Assembly: GCA_017534305.1 (NCBI GenBank)
Contig: JAFWCU010000034.1
Span: forward strand, 1 to 64,000
DNA: 64,000 nt
Source of the DNA: Clostridia bacterium
Lineage (GTDB): Bacteria > Bacillota > Clostridia > TANB77 > CAG-465
Reading direction: 5' to 3'
A program made the position numbers and the translations under genes. This document shows positions 8,449 through 17,100 of the stretch, piece after piece. The notes below the pieces were generated by a model, which made no database searches, was not told where the DNA came from, and saw only the letters and a list, made by a program, of their open reading frames with translations. Each line of letters opens with the position of its first letter. The stretch's first letter is position 1.

Positions 8449-10749
8449 TTAATGTGTTTTGAAATATTCTAGAATTAAACTTGCGTCATTTGCATCAATT
8501 AAATCATTTTCGTCCATATCTCCAATTAAAACATCTTCAAATGTTGCATTTTGATCTTTATATAATTCCAATGCTACTGATGCATCATTTGCATCTATTA
8601 CTCCATTTCTATCTAAATCACCAATTTTTATTACTGGTGGATCTATTGGCCCAGGAGGATCATCTGGATTTTCTCCTGAATCATTTACTGTTATTGCTAC
8701 TATTTTATATATGTTTGGATCTTCTTCGCAATATATTGTAATTTCTGCATTTCCATTACTTTTTGCTTCAATTAAACCATTTTGTCTTACAGTTACTACT
8801 TCTTCATTTGATGATGAATATTTAATTAATCTATTGTTTAGGTTTTGATAATTATTTAAAGTTGTATTTATTTTATATGTATCCCCTACTTTTAATATTT
8901 TGGCGTCTATATCTGTTGTAATACTTACATCACTTGTGTCGTTTATACTGTTTGGACAATTTAAAAATACTGATCTATATGTATAGTCTTCAAATTGATT
9001 TGTTCTTAAATTTTTTACATTATGTATTGTGATTTCAAATACATCTCCAGATTCATATGTTACTTCATCTGCATCCCATGATACTAGACGTGAATCTGTT
9101 ATTTCGTTATTAAATTCATATGTTTTTTGAGCAGATAGATTATTTACTGTTATACTATTAACGTTTGTAGTGTCATAGTTATATCTGAAAAATTGTGCTG
9201 TCCAATTTCCTATTCCACCCGCTATTGCATTTATTAATGTTACACCGTTTGCAGGCCACGCTACTAAATCGTTTTGTGTTGCAGTGGAACCTATAAATTT
9301 ATGGCATGTCTGTGTTTGATATACAAATCCAGGTCCTGCTTGCCCTACACCCCACTCGGTATAGTCTGGCTCTATAAGGTTATATCTATGACCACAATAT
9401 ACTGGATCACCACTTCTATCATTTAAAGCATAGCTTATGCTTGAAATATAGCTTCCCATATATAGATTTTCCCCTACGCCATTCATAGCTTTATCATAAA
9501 AATCTTGATCTACAAAATCTGGCTTTGGAAAATAGTGTGAATATGTTCCACTTGTTGAATTATTTAAGTATAAAACTAATACTGATTTATTTTGAGCTCC
9601 TTCACATAATCTTTGATTAGATGTTAGTGGTTGCAATTCTTGACCACATCTTATTACATTTAAAAACAATGTTGCAGATTCTATTGCTTTTGGATTCATT
9701 TGACCTGCTACTAATGGTAGTCTATCATATACGGGTTCGGTTATCCATAAATTTTCATTTTTTAATGTTTCGCCTTGCTCTAAATATTCATTATATGCTT
9801 GTTTTACTTGTTCTATTAAGTTGCTTTCTCTTTCTGTTAATTCAACATATTGCTTCTTTTGTAAGAAAGTTGGATCAACAAATACTCCTTCTACTAGCCC
9901 TTGTGCTGTTTGATAGCTCGGTTCATATTTGTCTATTCTTGTGTTAAATACAAAATATGGATATGTTTCTTCATTATTTGTATACCCTACTGTATATTGT
10001 GCAAGATATAATGGGTTTGGATAACATTCAACATATTCTATTTTTTGACTTGCTGTAAAGCTTAAATATGAAGATTTTTCTGAGTTTAATGAATATTCTG
10101 TTATACTTTGTGACACTCCATTTAATTGTTCAACTACATCTAATATATCTTGAGAAGATGCATTTTGGTTAAATGGGTTAGTTGTTTTATCATTTATCTT
10201 ATTTGCTACTTTACTAATTACTATGGCACTCTCTTGCATTGATTCTAGGTATTTGTCTTGGCTTGCCATGTAATTTGTCCAGTAATTCTTTCTTTCTTGT
10301 TCTGTTAAATTTGTATATCCATAAAATCCTAATACTTTATCTGTATTTGCAAAAAAATCCATATAGTGTAACCTTGTACCTTGTAGGAAAACTATTCTGT
10401 CGTCATTTTCTTGACCATATCTATAATTATTTGATACAAAGTCTCTTGAGGCACCACCATATGCTTTTATTGCTCCTTGTTCATTTGTTTCAATTTGTAA
10501 TACCCAATTATACTCGTTATCATAAAAGGTATATGCCTTTCCTCCAAATGGTGAATCTTTTGTTATTTTAGGATCTCCAAACATATTTTTTAACTGATCT
10601 ACATTTGTAGCAGATGATATTGTTTTTGAATTAATTTTAAATATTTGGTTTCCACTTAGGTTTTGAGCATATATGGTATTACTTTTTATACACACTAACA
10701 CAATAAGTGCAATTAATACTTGAATAAATATCTTTTGTTTAATCTTCAT
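8449..10749 (-). CDS. Secreted CAP-domain protein with dockerin
   Basis: The protein has 766 residues. It has a signal peptide (1-28, ending IYA), a CAP-associated N-terminal region with FGDPKITKDSPFGGKAY closely matching the neighbouring large CAP protein, and a CAP domain at ~360-485 with YSHYF, GENLY, CGHRYNL and WGVGQ motifs. One BIG_2-like module follows (~640-695), then a proline-rich linker, then the dockerin. It has the same domain order as the proteins at 3752 and 56883 but only a single Ig-like repeat. The linker DDPPGPIDPP before the dockerin is unique in the window. GGGAGAAG precedes the ATG. It is a single-gene unit. Confidence 0.87.
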   Translation of the reverse strand: MKIKQKIFIQVLIALIVLVCIKSNTIYAQNLSGNQIFKINSKTISSATNVDQLKNMFGDPKITKDSPFGGKAYTFYDNEYNWVLQIETNEQGAIKAYGGASRDFVSNNYRYGQENDDRIVFLQGTRLHYMDFFANTDKVLGFYGYTNLTEQERKNYWTNYMASQDKYLESMQESAIVISKVANKINDKTTNPFNQNASSQDILDVVEQLNGVSQSITEYSLNSEKSSYLSFTASQKIEYVECYPNPLYLAQYTVGYTNNEETYPYFVFNTRIDKYEPSYQTAQGLVEGVFVDPTFLQKKQYVELTERESNLIEQVKQAYNEYLEQGETLKNENLWITEPVYDRLPLVAGQMNPKAIESATLFLNVIRCGQELQPLTSNQRLCEGAQNKSVLVLYLNNSTSGTYSHYFPKPDFVDQDFYDKAMNGVGENLYMGSYISSISYALNDRSGDPVYCGHRYNLIEPDYTEWGVGQAGPGFVYQTQTCHKFIGSTATQNDLVAWPANGVTLINAIAGGIGNWTAQFFRYNYDTTNVNSITVNNLSAQKTYEFNNEITDSRLVSWDADEVTYESGDVFEITIHNVKNLRTNQFEDYTYRSVFLNCPNSINDTSDVSITTDIDAKILKVGDTYKINTTLNNYQNLNNRLIKYSSSNEEVVTVRQNGLIEAKSNGNAEITIYCEEDPNIYKIVAITVNDSGENPDDPPGPIDPPVIKIGDLDRNGVIDANDASVALELYKDQNATFEDVLIGDMDENDLIDANDASLILEYFKTH

Positions 10750-10886
10750 TTTCTTCTCCCACTTATCTTATTTTCTACTAATTTGATGGTATCACTTAAG
10801 CTTAAAATATTCAATTGTTTATATGTTTTATTGCTAATATTTATTGTTTATGTATATTTTGTTTTACAAAATTATAATATAAAAAA

Positions 10887-10909
10887 GAAGATAGAGATTA
10901 TCTATCTTC
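10887..10909 (-). terminator. Terminator after 406-residue dockerin gene
   Basis: GAAGATAGA (10887-10895) pairs with TCTATCTTC (10901-10909), followed by Us on the minus strand. It is not of the AAAGAGG family, unlike those of most neighbouring dockerin genes. Confidence 0.8.
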
Positions 10910-10945
10910 TAATATGTATTTGTTTTTTATTTATAAATATATTCT

Positions 10946-12166
10946 TTAGTTATTTGTTTTATATACTTCTAGTATTAAAGAGGCGTCATTTGCATCTATT
11001 AAATTGTTCTCGTCCATATCGCCATATTTTAAATCGTCTTGTGACCATTGATTTATTTTATATTTTTCTAGTGCTAGAGAAGCATCATTTGCATCTACTA
11101 CTCCATTTCTATCTATGTCGCCTTTTAAGAAATTAAATTTTGTAAATTTAATTGTATATGTTCTACTTGGATTATTGCTTAGTGTTTTATCTATCATAGA
11201 GCCATATGTACCTGTAACATCAAAAGTATTTATTACTCTTACTGTTGCCATACCATTGCTTAGTCTAGTATTGGCTTCTGTAATTACAAGTCCTGAATCA
11301 ATATCTTTTAAACTATTGTTTTGACTCATTAGTTTTTGCATATATCCTTCAGATTTAGTTGTTATTGTTGCATCACTTGGTGTATTATCTGGTAATTTAA
11401 TAATATATGTGTATGTATCTTTATTAAATGATGGTACAGCTGTGTATGCTTGGCCATTTATACTATATGTTATTGCATTTAATCTTAAATCTCTACATAT
11501 AATTGCGTATGGGTAATATCCAAGCTCTATTTTCATTGTTATTCTTTGTTCATCAAAATTAAGGGTTTCGCTTGTTTTTGTGGCTAGTCCTAAATATGGT
11601 AATGTTGCTAATACTGGTTTTGTTGATTCATCTGCTTCAATTTGTTCAAATAGTGCTATATCTTCTGCATATGTAGATATTCTAAAGTTGTATTGATCTA
11701 ATATGTCTCCTTCAGGATGTTCATTAATTATTCTTTCTTCAAATTCTTGTTTCTTTGCTATTCTGCTTGGAAGTATTTGAAATTTTTGAAATCCATTTTT
11801 AACAAGTTGATCTGTTAAATCTTTTAATCCACCTTTTTCATCAAAAAATACTACATATTCTCCATTTATTAAGGCATTATATAGTCCACCATTATATGTT
11901 ATTTCTCCATTATTTCTATATGTTAGAGCATTTATACTCATTTGAGATATTCTCTCTTTATATTTTGTTAAATCTAAACTATATCCATCTTCATATGTTA
12001 CAGTTTGTGGTATTGTAAATGTTTGCCCATCTACTAATATTTTGTATATTGAATCTCCATATGTTAATGATTCATAATTAAGAATTGTTGCACCTTTTAC
12101 TGTTGTACCTATAACACTAAATATTACTAAAACAGCAAGTGCCATTATTATTTTTGTTTTTTTCAT
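10946..12166 (-). CDS. Secreted dockerin protein with possible cadherin-like beta-sandwich
   Basis: The best start is ATG 12166, with AAGGGG at a normal distance; the ATG at 12175 would overlap that site. The product has about 406 residues: a signal peptide (1-25), a middle part I do not recognise (~26-230), a region near 230-290 with ITYSINGQAYTAVPSF and TYTYIIKLP that recalls the cadherin-like beta-sandwich of bacterial surface proteins, and a C-terminal dockerin. The dockerin is divergent: its linker between loops is INQWSQDDLKY instead of the common AQNATAEDVAI, and the end is KTNN. This may mean a different cohesin partner. Confidence 0.78.
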   Translation of the reverse strand: MKKTKIIMALAVLVIFSVIGTTVKGATILNYESLTYGDSIYKILVDGQTFTIPQTVTYEDGYSLDLTKYKERISQMSINALTYRNNGEITYNGGLYNALINGEYVVFFDEKGGLKDLTDQLVKNGFQKFQILPSRIAKKQEFEERIINEHPEGDILDQYNFRISTYAEDIALFEQIEADESTKPVLATLPYLGLATKTSETLNFDEQRITMKIELGYYPYAIICRDLRLNAITYSINGQAYTAVPSFNKDTYTYIIKLPDNTPSDATITTKSEGYMQKLMSQNNSLKDIDSGLVITEANTRLSNGMATVRVINTFDVTGTYGSMIDKTLSNNPSRTYTIKFTKFNFLKGDIDRNGVVDANDASLALEKYKINQWSQDDLKYGDMDENNLIDANDASLILEVYKTNN

Positions 12167-12256
12167 ATATTTCATCCCCTTAGGTTATCTCAACTAGATT
12201 ATCCCATATATAAAAACATTTTTCAACAATAATCTGTCTAAAAATGTAAAAAAAGA

Positions 12257-12275
12257 AGTTAGAATTAATCTAACT
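12257..12275 (-). terminator. Terminator overlapping the stop of the 213-residue gene
   Basis: AGTTAGA (12257-12263) pairs with TCTAACT (12269-12275), with seven Us following on the minus strand. The stem includes the last codons of the gene. Confidence 0.75.
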
Positions 12276-12906
12276 CCTCCTCAATCTCAACAGTAAGTAT
12301 CGTTCTGTCTTTGTTAACTGTTGCTTTATGTTTAAGTCCTAGACACCATTGTTTTGCATTTATTATTTGGTTTGTAAAATATTCTAGGTCCATTGCTTGA
12401 TGTTTGTCTAGTCTGAATTCGATTGGTATTTCGATTGCTCCAGATAACTTATCTGCTCTAAACTTTCTTAAAAGTGTTTCATATACTTCATTTAGTATTC
12501 TGTATAATACGATTCTAGATTTTGCAGCATATTTACTTTTTACAAGTTCAATTAGCATTACATCTCCTGGATTTCCTCTGTCTTCAGATAAGTCTGGATT
12601 TTCTACATAGCTTGCATCCACTAATCTAAAAAACTCCATGTTATATGCAATAGTAAAATGCTTAATAGATTTTCTAAATGTTGTTAATTCATCTATTATT
12701 GCTTCGATTACTGCATATCTTTCTTCTTGTGACAACTTTTTACCAATAGGCTCCCCTTTTTTGGTTGTGATCTCTGCGATTTCTTCGTCTAAGATAAAGC
12801 TTAAATCATAAACCTTTCCATTACTTAAGGTTAAATCTGCAGGCTTTGGATAACTTGAGATTCTCCTTTTCAAAAAACTTTCTTTTAATGTTACCTTTCC
12901 GTACAT
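12265..12906 (-). CDS. Conserved-looking cytoplasmic protein of unknown function (213 residues)
   Basis: I start it at ATG 12906 (MYGKVTL...), which has AGGAGG at the right distance. A longer frame to 12993 would run through the promoter. The protein has no signal peptide or membrane segment. It is rich in charged residues, with long predicted helices in the middle (residues ~55-150) and an EIPIEFRLD strand later. I do not recognise a family. It stands alone, divergent from the ECF sigma gene at 13061, so the two may share a control region. Confidence 0.65.
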   Translation of the reverse strand: MYGKVTLKESFLKRRISSYPKPADLTLSNGKVYDLSFILDEEIAEITTKKGEPIGKKLSQEERYAVIEAIIDELTTFRKSIKHFTIAYNMEFFRLVDASYVENPDLSEDRGNPGDVMLIELVKSKYAAKSRIVLYRILNEVYETLLRKFRADKLSGAIEIPIEFRLDKHQAMDLEYFTNQIINAKQWCLGLKHKATVNKDRTILTVEIEEELD

Positions 12907-12964
12907 AACATTCCTCCTTTTCCTATTAAGTTTTAAGGTTGTATTATTCTTTGTTGACGCACTA

Positions 12965-12993
12965 ATTATACCATATTTATGTAAACATTTCAA
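12965..12993 (-). promoter_or_regulatory. Promoter of the 213-residue gene
   Basis: TTGAAA (12988-12993), 17 bp and TATAAT (12965-12970) on the minus strand, with TGG before the -10. Its position supports the internal start at 12906. Confidence 0.7.
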
Positions 12994-13060
12994 GCTTTTT
13001 GTTTTTTAGCTTTAATTTTTGACATTTTGTGATATAATTTGGTTATAAGAAGGTAATGAT

Positions 13061-13597
13061 ATGGATGACGAAAAACTAGTTGTAAAAGCTCAAAATGGTG
13101 ATAAAGAGGCTTTTACTAAGTTAATACAAAGGTATAAAAAAGAAATGTATTGTATTGCTAAATCTAGACTTAATAATGAAGTAGATATTGATGATGCAAT
13201 TCAAGAAACACTATATAAAGCATATGTTAATATACGCAAATTAAAAGAGCCTAAATATTTTAAAACTTGGATTATTAGGATTCTATATAACAATTGTACA
13301 GATATTACAAGATCTGGTAATAGCAAAATTATCTCTTTTGAAGAAAAGATTTTAGACTCTATTCCAGGTGATGATGATGCTTATCTAGATATAACTAATA
13401 ATTGCGATTTCTTCGAGCTTATAGATAGTCTTACTGATGATGAGAAAACTCTTATTACTTTAAAGTTTTCTAAAGATTATGATAATAAAGATATTGGTAA
13501 GATCCTAAATATTAAAGAAGGCTCTGTTAGAATGAGGTTTTTAAGGATTAAGGAAAAACTTAAATCTAAATATAAAGGAGAGGCTAAAAATGAATAA
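13061..13597 (+). CDS. ECF-type sigma-70 family factor
   Basis: The protein has 178 residues. Region 2 lies at ~5-85, with the helix KLIQRYKKEMYCIA, the D-D-AIQETLYKAY core of region 2.2 and the FKTWIIRILYN stretch of region 2.4. Region 4 lies at ~120-175, with LTDDEKTLITLKFSKDY, DIGKILNIKEGSVRMRFLRIKEKL as a helix-turn-helix for the -35 element. Region 3 is missing, as in ECF factors (group similar to SigV/SigW). AAGGTAATG precedes the ATG. The reading frame overlaps the next gene by 8 bp, which suggests translational coupling to a membrane regulator. The target genes are unknown. Confidence 0.9.
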   Translation: MDDEKLVVKAQNGDKEAFTKLIQRYKKEMYCIAKSRLNNEVDIDDAIQETLYKAYVNIRKLKEPKYFKTWIIRILYNNCTDITRSGNSKIISFEEKILDSIPGDDDAYLDITNNCDFFELIDSLTDDEKTLITLKFSKDYDNKDIGKILNIKEGSVRMRFLRIKEKLKSKYKGEAKNE

Positions 13598-13811
13598 TAA
13601 CGAAATTGATGTTCCAGAATACATGTTTAAAATGGATTTTGATAAATTTGAAAAACGTAAATTAATTACTACTATATTCTTTTTACTTATGATTGCTGCA
13701 ATAATTATTACACTCTGTATTGGAGTATCTGAATTTATACTTAATAAACAAATTAATGAAGACTTGACTCAAATGCTAACAAATAATTATAATATACTAT
13801 TTATACGATAA
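13590..13811 (+). CDS. Small membrane protein, candidate mini anti-sigma factor
   Basis: This 73-residue protein overlaps the sigma gene by 8 bp. It has a ~25-residue cytoplasmic N terminus (EYMFKMDFDKFEKRK), one membrane segment (~26-50) and a short outer tail. ECF sigma genes are usually followed by their membrane anti-sigma factor, and the place and topology fit. It is much shorter than a usual anti-sigma factor and lacks any outer sensory domain, so it may be a truncated form. GGAGAGG in the end of the sigma gene serves as its ribosome-binding site. The anti-sigma role is inferred from context only. Confidence 0.65.
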   Translation: MNNNEIDVPEYMFKMDFDKFEKRKLITTIFFLLMIAAIIITLCIGVSEFILNKQINEDLTQMLTNNYNILFIR

Positions 13812-13821
13812 TAAATAAAAG

Positions 13822-13842
13822 AACTAGGTTTTTCCTAGTTCC
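13822..13842. terminator. Bidirectional terminator
   Basis: GAACTAGG (13822-13829) pairs with CCTAGTTC (13835-13842), with a U run on either side. It serves the sigma operon from the left and the LysM gene from the right. Confidence 0.85.
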
Positions 13843-13852
13843 TTTTTATGGG

Positions 13853-14128
13853 TTATTTATATATTGGGAGTTTTAATGTTTGTCCTGCATATATTTGAGC
13901 ATCTTCCATTTCGTTAATTTCTTTAATCTCTATTATAGTATTTCTTATGTTTGATTCTTCATCTGTTATTTTAGCTGCTATTGTCCATAATGTATCTTGC
14001 GTTTGCACTGTATAGTCGTATGTTTTATATTCTGTCTTTGCTAATTGGTATGATAATACCATTTTAAATAATAAAATAAATACTAGAATCATTAATATGT
14101 TTTTTGATAGTTCTTTTACTTTTTTCAT
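13853..14128 (-). CDS. Membrane-anchored LysM protein, YneA-like, SOS-regulated
   Basis: I use ATG 14128, with AGAGGTG at good distance; the GTG at 14137 overlaps that site. The 91-residue product has an N-terminal membrane segment (~9-28) and one LysM module (~38-88: YTVQTQDTLWTIAAKI ... IYAGQTLKLPIYK) that binds peptidoglycan. Size and layout match YneA, the division suppressor of the SOS response in Bacillus. The promoter carries a LexA-type box in its spacer and a second GAAC-N4-GTTT site lies near the transcript start, which strongly supports the same role here. No lexA gene is next to it, unlike in Bacillus. Confidence 0.8.
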   Translation of the reverse strand: MKKVKELSKNILMILVFILLFKMVLSYQLAKTEYKTYDYTVQTQDTLWTIAAKITDEESNIRNTIIEIKEINEMEDAQIYAGQTLKLPIYK

Positions 14129-14152
14129 ATACAACACCTCTTATAATATAAA

Positions 14153-14166
14153 TAAACATCTGTTCT
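14153..14166 (-). promoter_or_regulatory. Second candidate LexA box
   Basis: On the minus strand the site reads GAAC-AGAT-GTTT. It lies just downstream of the expected transcript start of the LysM gene, about 36 bp from the better box. Confidence 0.55.
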
Positions 14167-14178
14167 TTTTACATCTTT

Positions 14179-14207
14179 ATTATACAATACGAACATTTGT
14201 TTGTCAA
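14179..14207 (-). promoter_or_regulatory. Consensus promoter of the LysM gene with LexA box in the spacer
   Basis: TTGACA (14202-14207), 17 bp and TATAAT (14179-14184) form a perfect promoter. Read on the plus strand, 14190-14203 is CGAACATTTGTTTG, close to the Gram-positive SOS box CGAAC-N4-GTTYG. It covers the spacer and the edge of the -35, so bound LexA would block polymerase. Confidence 0.8.
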
Positions 14208-14440
14208 TATATTTTTTCAAATTTTTTGATTATTTTATTAATTCTTTAAAATCCTTATTTCTAGCCATTTTTAATGCTTCTCTGTGTGTTATGATGTAAT
14301 AATATGTTGTTTGTTTTTCATCATGTTTGTACTAGAAAATAAGACTTACTTGTTTATTAATCTGCGGAGCTGTTTTAATTATTTTGTTAATATGTAGTTC
14401 ACAAATAATGTATATTATATGTTTATACGCATAATAAAAA
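14208..14440 (-). other. Intergenic stretch with a possible decayed gene end
   Basis: No intact gene is seen here. On the minus strand one frame is open from about 14440 to the stop at 14230 except for a single TAG at 14332-14334. Its end reads THREALKMARNKDFKELIK, which looks protein-like, but there is no start site and I recognise no family. The stretch also holds copy one of a 21-bp repeat (14389-14409). It may be a gene remnant or chance. Confidence 0.25.
14389..14409. repeat. 21-bp repeat, copy 1 (possible regulator site)
   Basis: This 21-bp sequence, with core TATGTAGTTCACAAATAAT, is repeated exactly at 19216-19236. A near match occurs twice in the marR promoter (41947-41984). It lies about 30 bp beyond a terminator, as the second copy does. 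Confidence 0.5.
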
Positions 14441-14456
14441 GGAGGTTTTACCCTCC
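14441..14456 (-). terminator. Terminator of the 224-residue gene
   Basis: GGAGG (14441-14445) pairs with CCTCC (14452-14456), with five Us after it on the minus strand. Confidence 0.7.
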
Positions 14457-14466
14457 TCTACTATTC

Positions 14467-15141
14467 TTATTCTTCTGCTTTTATTCTTGGTTCTTCTTTT
14501 ACTTGTTGTTCCTTTTCTCTTGAATCTTTTATTATAGTTCTTGGTACTATATATATTCTTTTGTTTCCACCAAACAATCCCATTCTTTTGAATATATATA
14601 CTTCACTCTTCTTTACTTTTATTTTTGGATGATGATCAAAGATATATTGTATTACCATGTATACTGTTTTAAAATCTGATGTTACTCCATTGAATGCAAT
14701 ACACATTGGCCTTGTTCCAATCTCTTTGAAGTTTCTTATTAGCATATTATATATGTCTCTTATTCTTGCTATCTTCTCTGGCTCTCTTTCTGGACGTGGG
14801 ATATCAAAAATAAGCTCACCAAGTATTCCTTGAGGATTTTCTTTTTGGTTATACTCATAAAAGCTGTATCCGTTTTCTTTTACAGTATAATCTTCAAATC
14901 CCTTATACTCCCCTCTTGCTCCTTGAGGATAGAAACAAAATGTTTCAAGTAGTATATAATAAATATATTCTTTTTCTTGATAAGTTAAAAATCTTGGTAC
15001 ATCATATAATCTAATTAATTTCTCTTCTGGTTCAATTTTATATCTAATCTTTAATTCTGGATTAAATCTTGCATCACCTTTGCTATATAAGATTATGCCT
15101 TCATCTAAATATACATGATTGTTTGCATCACTTACTATCAT
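14467..15141 (-). CDS. Cytoplasmic protein of unknown function (224 residues)
   Basis: No signal peptide or membrane segment is visible. The protein has an N-terminal beta-rich part, an aromatic patch (KEYIYYILLETFCFYPQG, ~75-92), a stretch FNGVTSDFKTVYMVIQYIFDHHP (~148-170) and a charged, Glu/Lys-rich tail from ~205. I do not recognise a family. Its start codon lies inside the end of the YigZ-family gene (14-bp overlap), with AAGGAAG as ribosome-binding site, so the two are one operon and probably translationally coupled. The charged tail looks disordered. Confidence 0.65.
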   Translation of the reverse strand: MIVSDANNHVYLDEGIILYSKGDARFNPELKIRYKIEPEEKLIRLYDVPRFLTYQEKEYIYYILLETFCFYPQGARGEYKGFEDYTVKENGYSFYEYNQKENPQGILGELIFDIPRPEREPEKIARIRDIYNMLIRNFKEIGTRPMCIAFNGVTSDFKTVYMVIQYIFDHHPKIKVKKSEVYIFKRMGLFGGNKRIYIVPRTIIKDSREKEQQVKEEPRIKAEE

Positions 15142-15757
15142 AGTTTACTTCCTTTATTATATTCTTAATTTCATCTAAATACTCATCTATTACTTTTAAT
15201 GTAACTTCAACATCCTCTTTAAATTCGCTATTTTGGATTTTAACGATGTATTCTTCTATATATCTATTAAGTTTATTTTTTAGTATATTGTAGCCATTAT
15301 ATGAGCAATTAAATGAGTACTCTATATAGTTAAATATTTCTTTTTTCTCTAGTTTGTCTAGTGCATCTTTACTACTGTTTAAATATGCACGAGATAGTGG
15401 CCCAGCGCCCAGTAATATTCCTCCAAAGTATCTTACTATTACTACTAAGATATTTGTTATCTTTTCTTTATCTAGTAGTTCATATATAGCTTTTGTACCT
15501 GTACCTTGTGGTTCTCCATCATCTGAGAAACGAATTACTGGCATATTATTATCTAAGTACGAATAAATATATACAACATGCCTTGCATCACGATTATCTC
15601 TTTTTATACTATTTATTTTTTCTATAGCATCTAGTTCATTATCTATGTTGAATACATATGAATAAAATTTAGACTTCTTTTCTTCTAATAAACCAGTGCT
15701 AATTTCACCATATTTGCCATTTAAAGCAACTTTATTATCTAGGTAGTAATATTTCAT
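15128..15757 (-). CDS. IMPACT/YigZ family protein (UPF0029)
   Basis: The 209-residue protein carries the IMPACT N-terminal signature at ~55-130: DDGEPQGTGTKAIYELL, then NILVVIVRYFGGILLGAGPLSRAY. The C-terminal part (~140-205) fits the DUF1949-like domain of bacterial YigZ. Family members bind nucleic acid or ribosome-associated partners in eukaryotes; the bacterial role is not firmly known. Length matches the usual 200-215 residues. AGGGAAG precedes the ATG. It is the first gene of a two-gene operon with the unknown gene at 14467. Confidence 0.9.
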   Translation of the reverse strand: MKYYYLDNKVALNGKYGEISTGLLEEKKSKFYSYVFNIDNELDAIEKINSIKRDNRDARHVVYIYSYLDNNMPVIRFSDDGEPQGTGTKAIYELLDKEKITNILVVIVRYFGGILLGAGPLSRAYLNSSKDALDKLEKKEIFNYIEYSFNCSYNGYNILKNKLNRYIEEYIVKIQNSEFKEDVEVTLKVIDEYLDEIKNIIKEVNYDSK

Positions 15758-15806
15758 TTATTCTTCCCTACTTTCATTATTTAATTATATAAAAGCAAAT
15801 AAAAAA

Positions 15807-15828
15807 AAGCAAGGTTTTACCCTTACTT
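15807..15828 (-). terminator. Terminator of clpX
   Basis: AAGCAAGG (15807-15814) pairs with CCTTACTT (15821-15828), with one G-U pair, and eight Us follow on the minus strand. The hairpin overlaps the clpX stop codon and ends the tig-clpP-clpX cluster. Confidence 0.8.
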
Positions 15829-17100
15829 TTCTTGCGTCTCCATTATATATGTAGGTTTAGCACCTTTTGTTACAACATCTTCTGTTATTACACATTTTGT
15901 AATGTCTTTATTAGATGGTACCTCATACATTGCTTCCATCATAACATTTTCCATAATAGCTCTTAGACCTCTTGCGCCAGTTTTTCTTTCAACTGCACAA
16001 TGAACTATAGCATTTAATGCATCTTCCTTAACGTCTAATTCACAATTATCCATTTTGAATAATTTAATATATTGTTTTAGTATTGCATTTTTAGGTTTTG
16101 TTATAATGTCTATTAAAGCATCCTCATTTAATTGGCTAAGACTTGTTATAATTGGTAGTCTTCCAACTAGTTCTGGAATAAGTCCAAATTTAACTATATC
16201 TTGTGGTTGAACTTGTGAGAATATTTTACCTACATCTAAGTCTTTTTTAGCTTCAACTTTAGCTCCAAAGCCCATAGTCTTGGTATCTATTCTTGATTCA
16301 ATGATTTTTTCTAAGCCATCAAAAGCACCACCACAAATAAATAGGATGTTTGATGTATCAATTTTAATAAATTCTTGTTGTGGATGTTTTCTTCCGCCTT
16401 GAGGTGGTACGTTTGCAACAGTTCCTTCAATTATTTTTAGAAGTGCTTGTTGTACTCCTTCACCACTTACATCTCTTGTTATAGATACGTTTTCACTTTT
16501 TCTTGAAATCTTATCTAATTCATCTATATATATAATTCCACGTTCTGCTTTTTTTACATCATAATCTGCAGCTTGAATAAGTCTTAAAAGAATATTCTCT
16601 ACATCTTCTCCAACATATCCTGCTTCAGTAAGTGTTGTAGCATCTGCTATTGCAAATGGAACTTTTAATATTTTTGCAAGTGTTTGTGCAAGTAATGTTT
16701 TACCACATCCTGTTGGTCCAAGAAGTAATATATTACTCTTTTGTATTTCTACATCATCTAGTTTATCCATATTTGCTATACGTTTATAATGGTTGTATAC
16801 AGCAACAGATAAAACTTTTTTTGCATCATCTTGACCAATTACATATTCATCTAAAACGTTTTTTATAACTTCTGGTGAAGGTAATTCATCTGATGATACT
16901 AAATCTTTTGAACCCATAATATTTTCTTGTGAAAGTATTTCTTCGTCTTTCATTATTTTGTGACAAATATCTACGCATTCATCACAAATATATACGCTGT
17001 TTGGTCCTTCGATAAGTTTATCTACTTCTTGTCTTAGTCTTCCACAAAATGAGCAAAATATGGGTTGCTTTGAATTATGATTTGAACCCTTATTTGCCAT
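15823..17100 (-). CDS. clpX: ClpX, ATPase subunit of ClpXP protease
   Basis: The 425-residue protein has the N-terminal zinc-binding domain (Cys16, Cys19, Cys39, Cys42), Walker A GPTGCGKT (~127-134), Walker [11 protein letters not shown] (~190-199) and the C-terminal small AAA+ domain with [22 protein letters not shown]. It unfolds tagged proteins and feeds them to ClpP. Its ATG shares one base with the clpP stop (TAATG at 17100), and AAGGAG lies in the end of clpP, so translation is coupled. Length and domain order are normal for the family. Confidence 0.98.
   Translation of the reverse strand: MANKGSNHNSKQPIFCSFCGRLRQEVDKLIEGPNSVYICDECVDICHKIMKDEEILSQENIMGSKDLVSSDELPSPEVIKNVLDEYVIGQDDAKKVLSVAVYNHYKRIANMDKLDDVEIQKSNILLLGPTGCGKTLLAQTLAKILKVPFAIADATTLTEAGYVGEDVENILLRLIQAADYDVKKAERGIIYIDELDKISRKSENVSITRDVSGEGVQQALLKIIEGTVANVPPQGGRKHPQQEFIKIDTSNILFICGGAFDGLEKIIESRIDTKTMGFGAKVEAKKDLDVGKIFSQVQPQDIVKFGLIPELVGRLPIITSLSQLNEDALIDIITKPKNAILKQYIKLFKMDNCELDVKEDALNAIVHCAVERKTGARGLRAIMENVMMEAMYEVPSNKDITKCVITEDVVTKGAKPTYIMETQEK

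Noticed and set aside
8481-8741. Leu/His-rich rightward frames that recur opposite dockerin genes (also at 19279, 20623, 24602, 27758)
   Set aside because: They are antisense shadows of the repeated dockerin sequence; the real genes on the other strand have signal peptides and ribosome-binding sites.
14230-14440. Insertion sequence or transposase remnant
   Set aside because: The decayed frame is short, has no terminal repeats and matches no transposase motif I know; listed only as a possible gene remnant.
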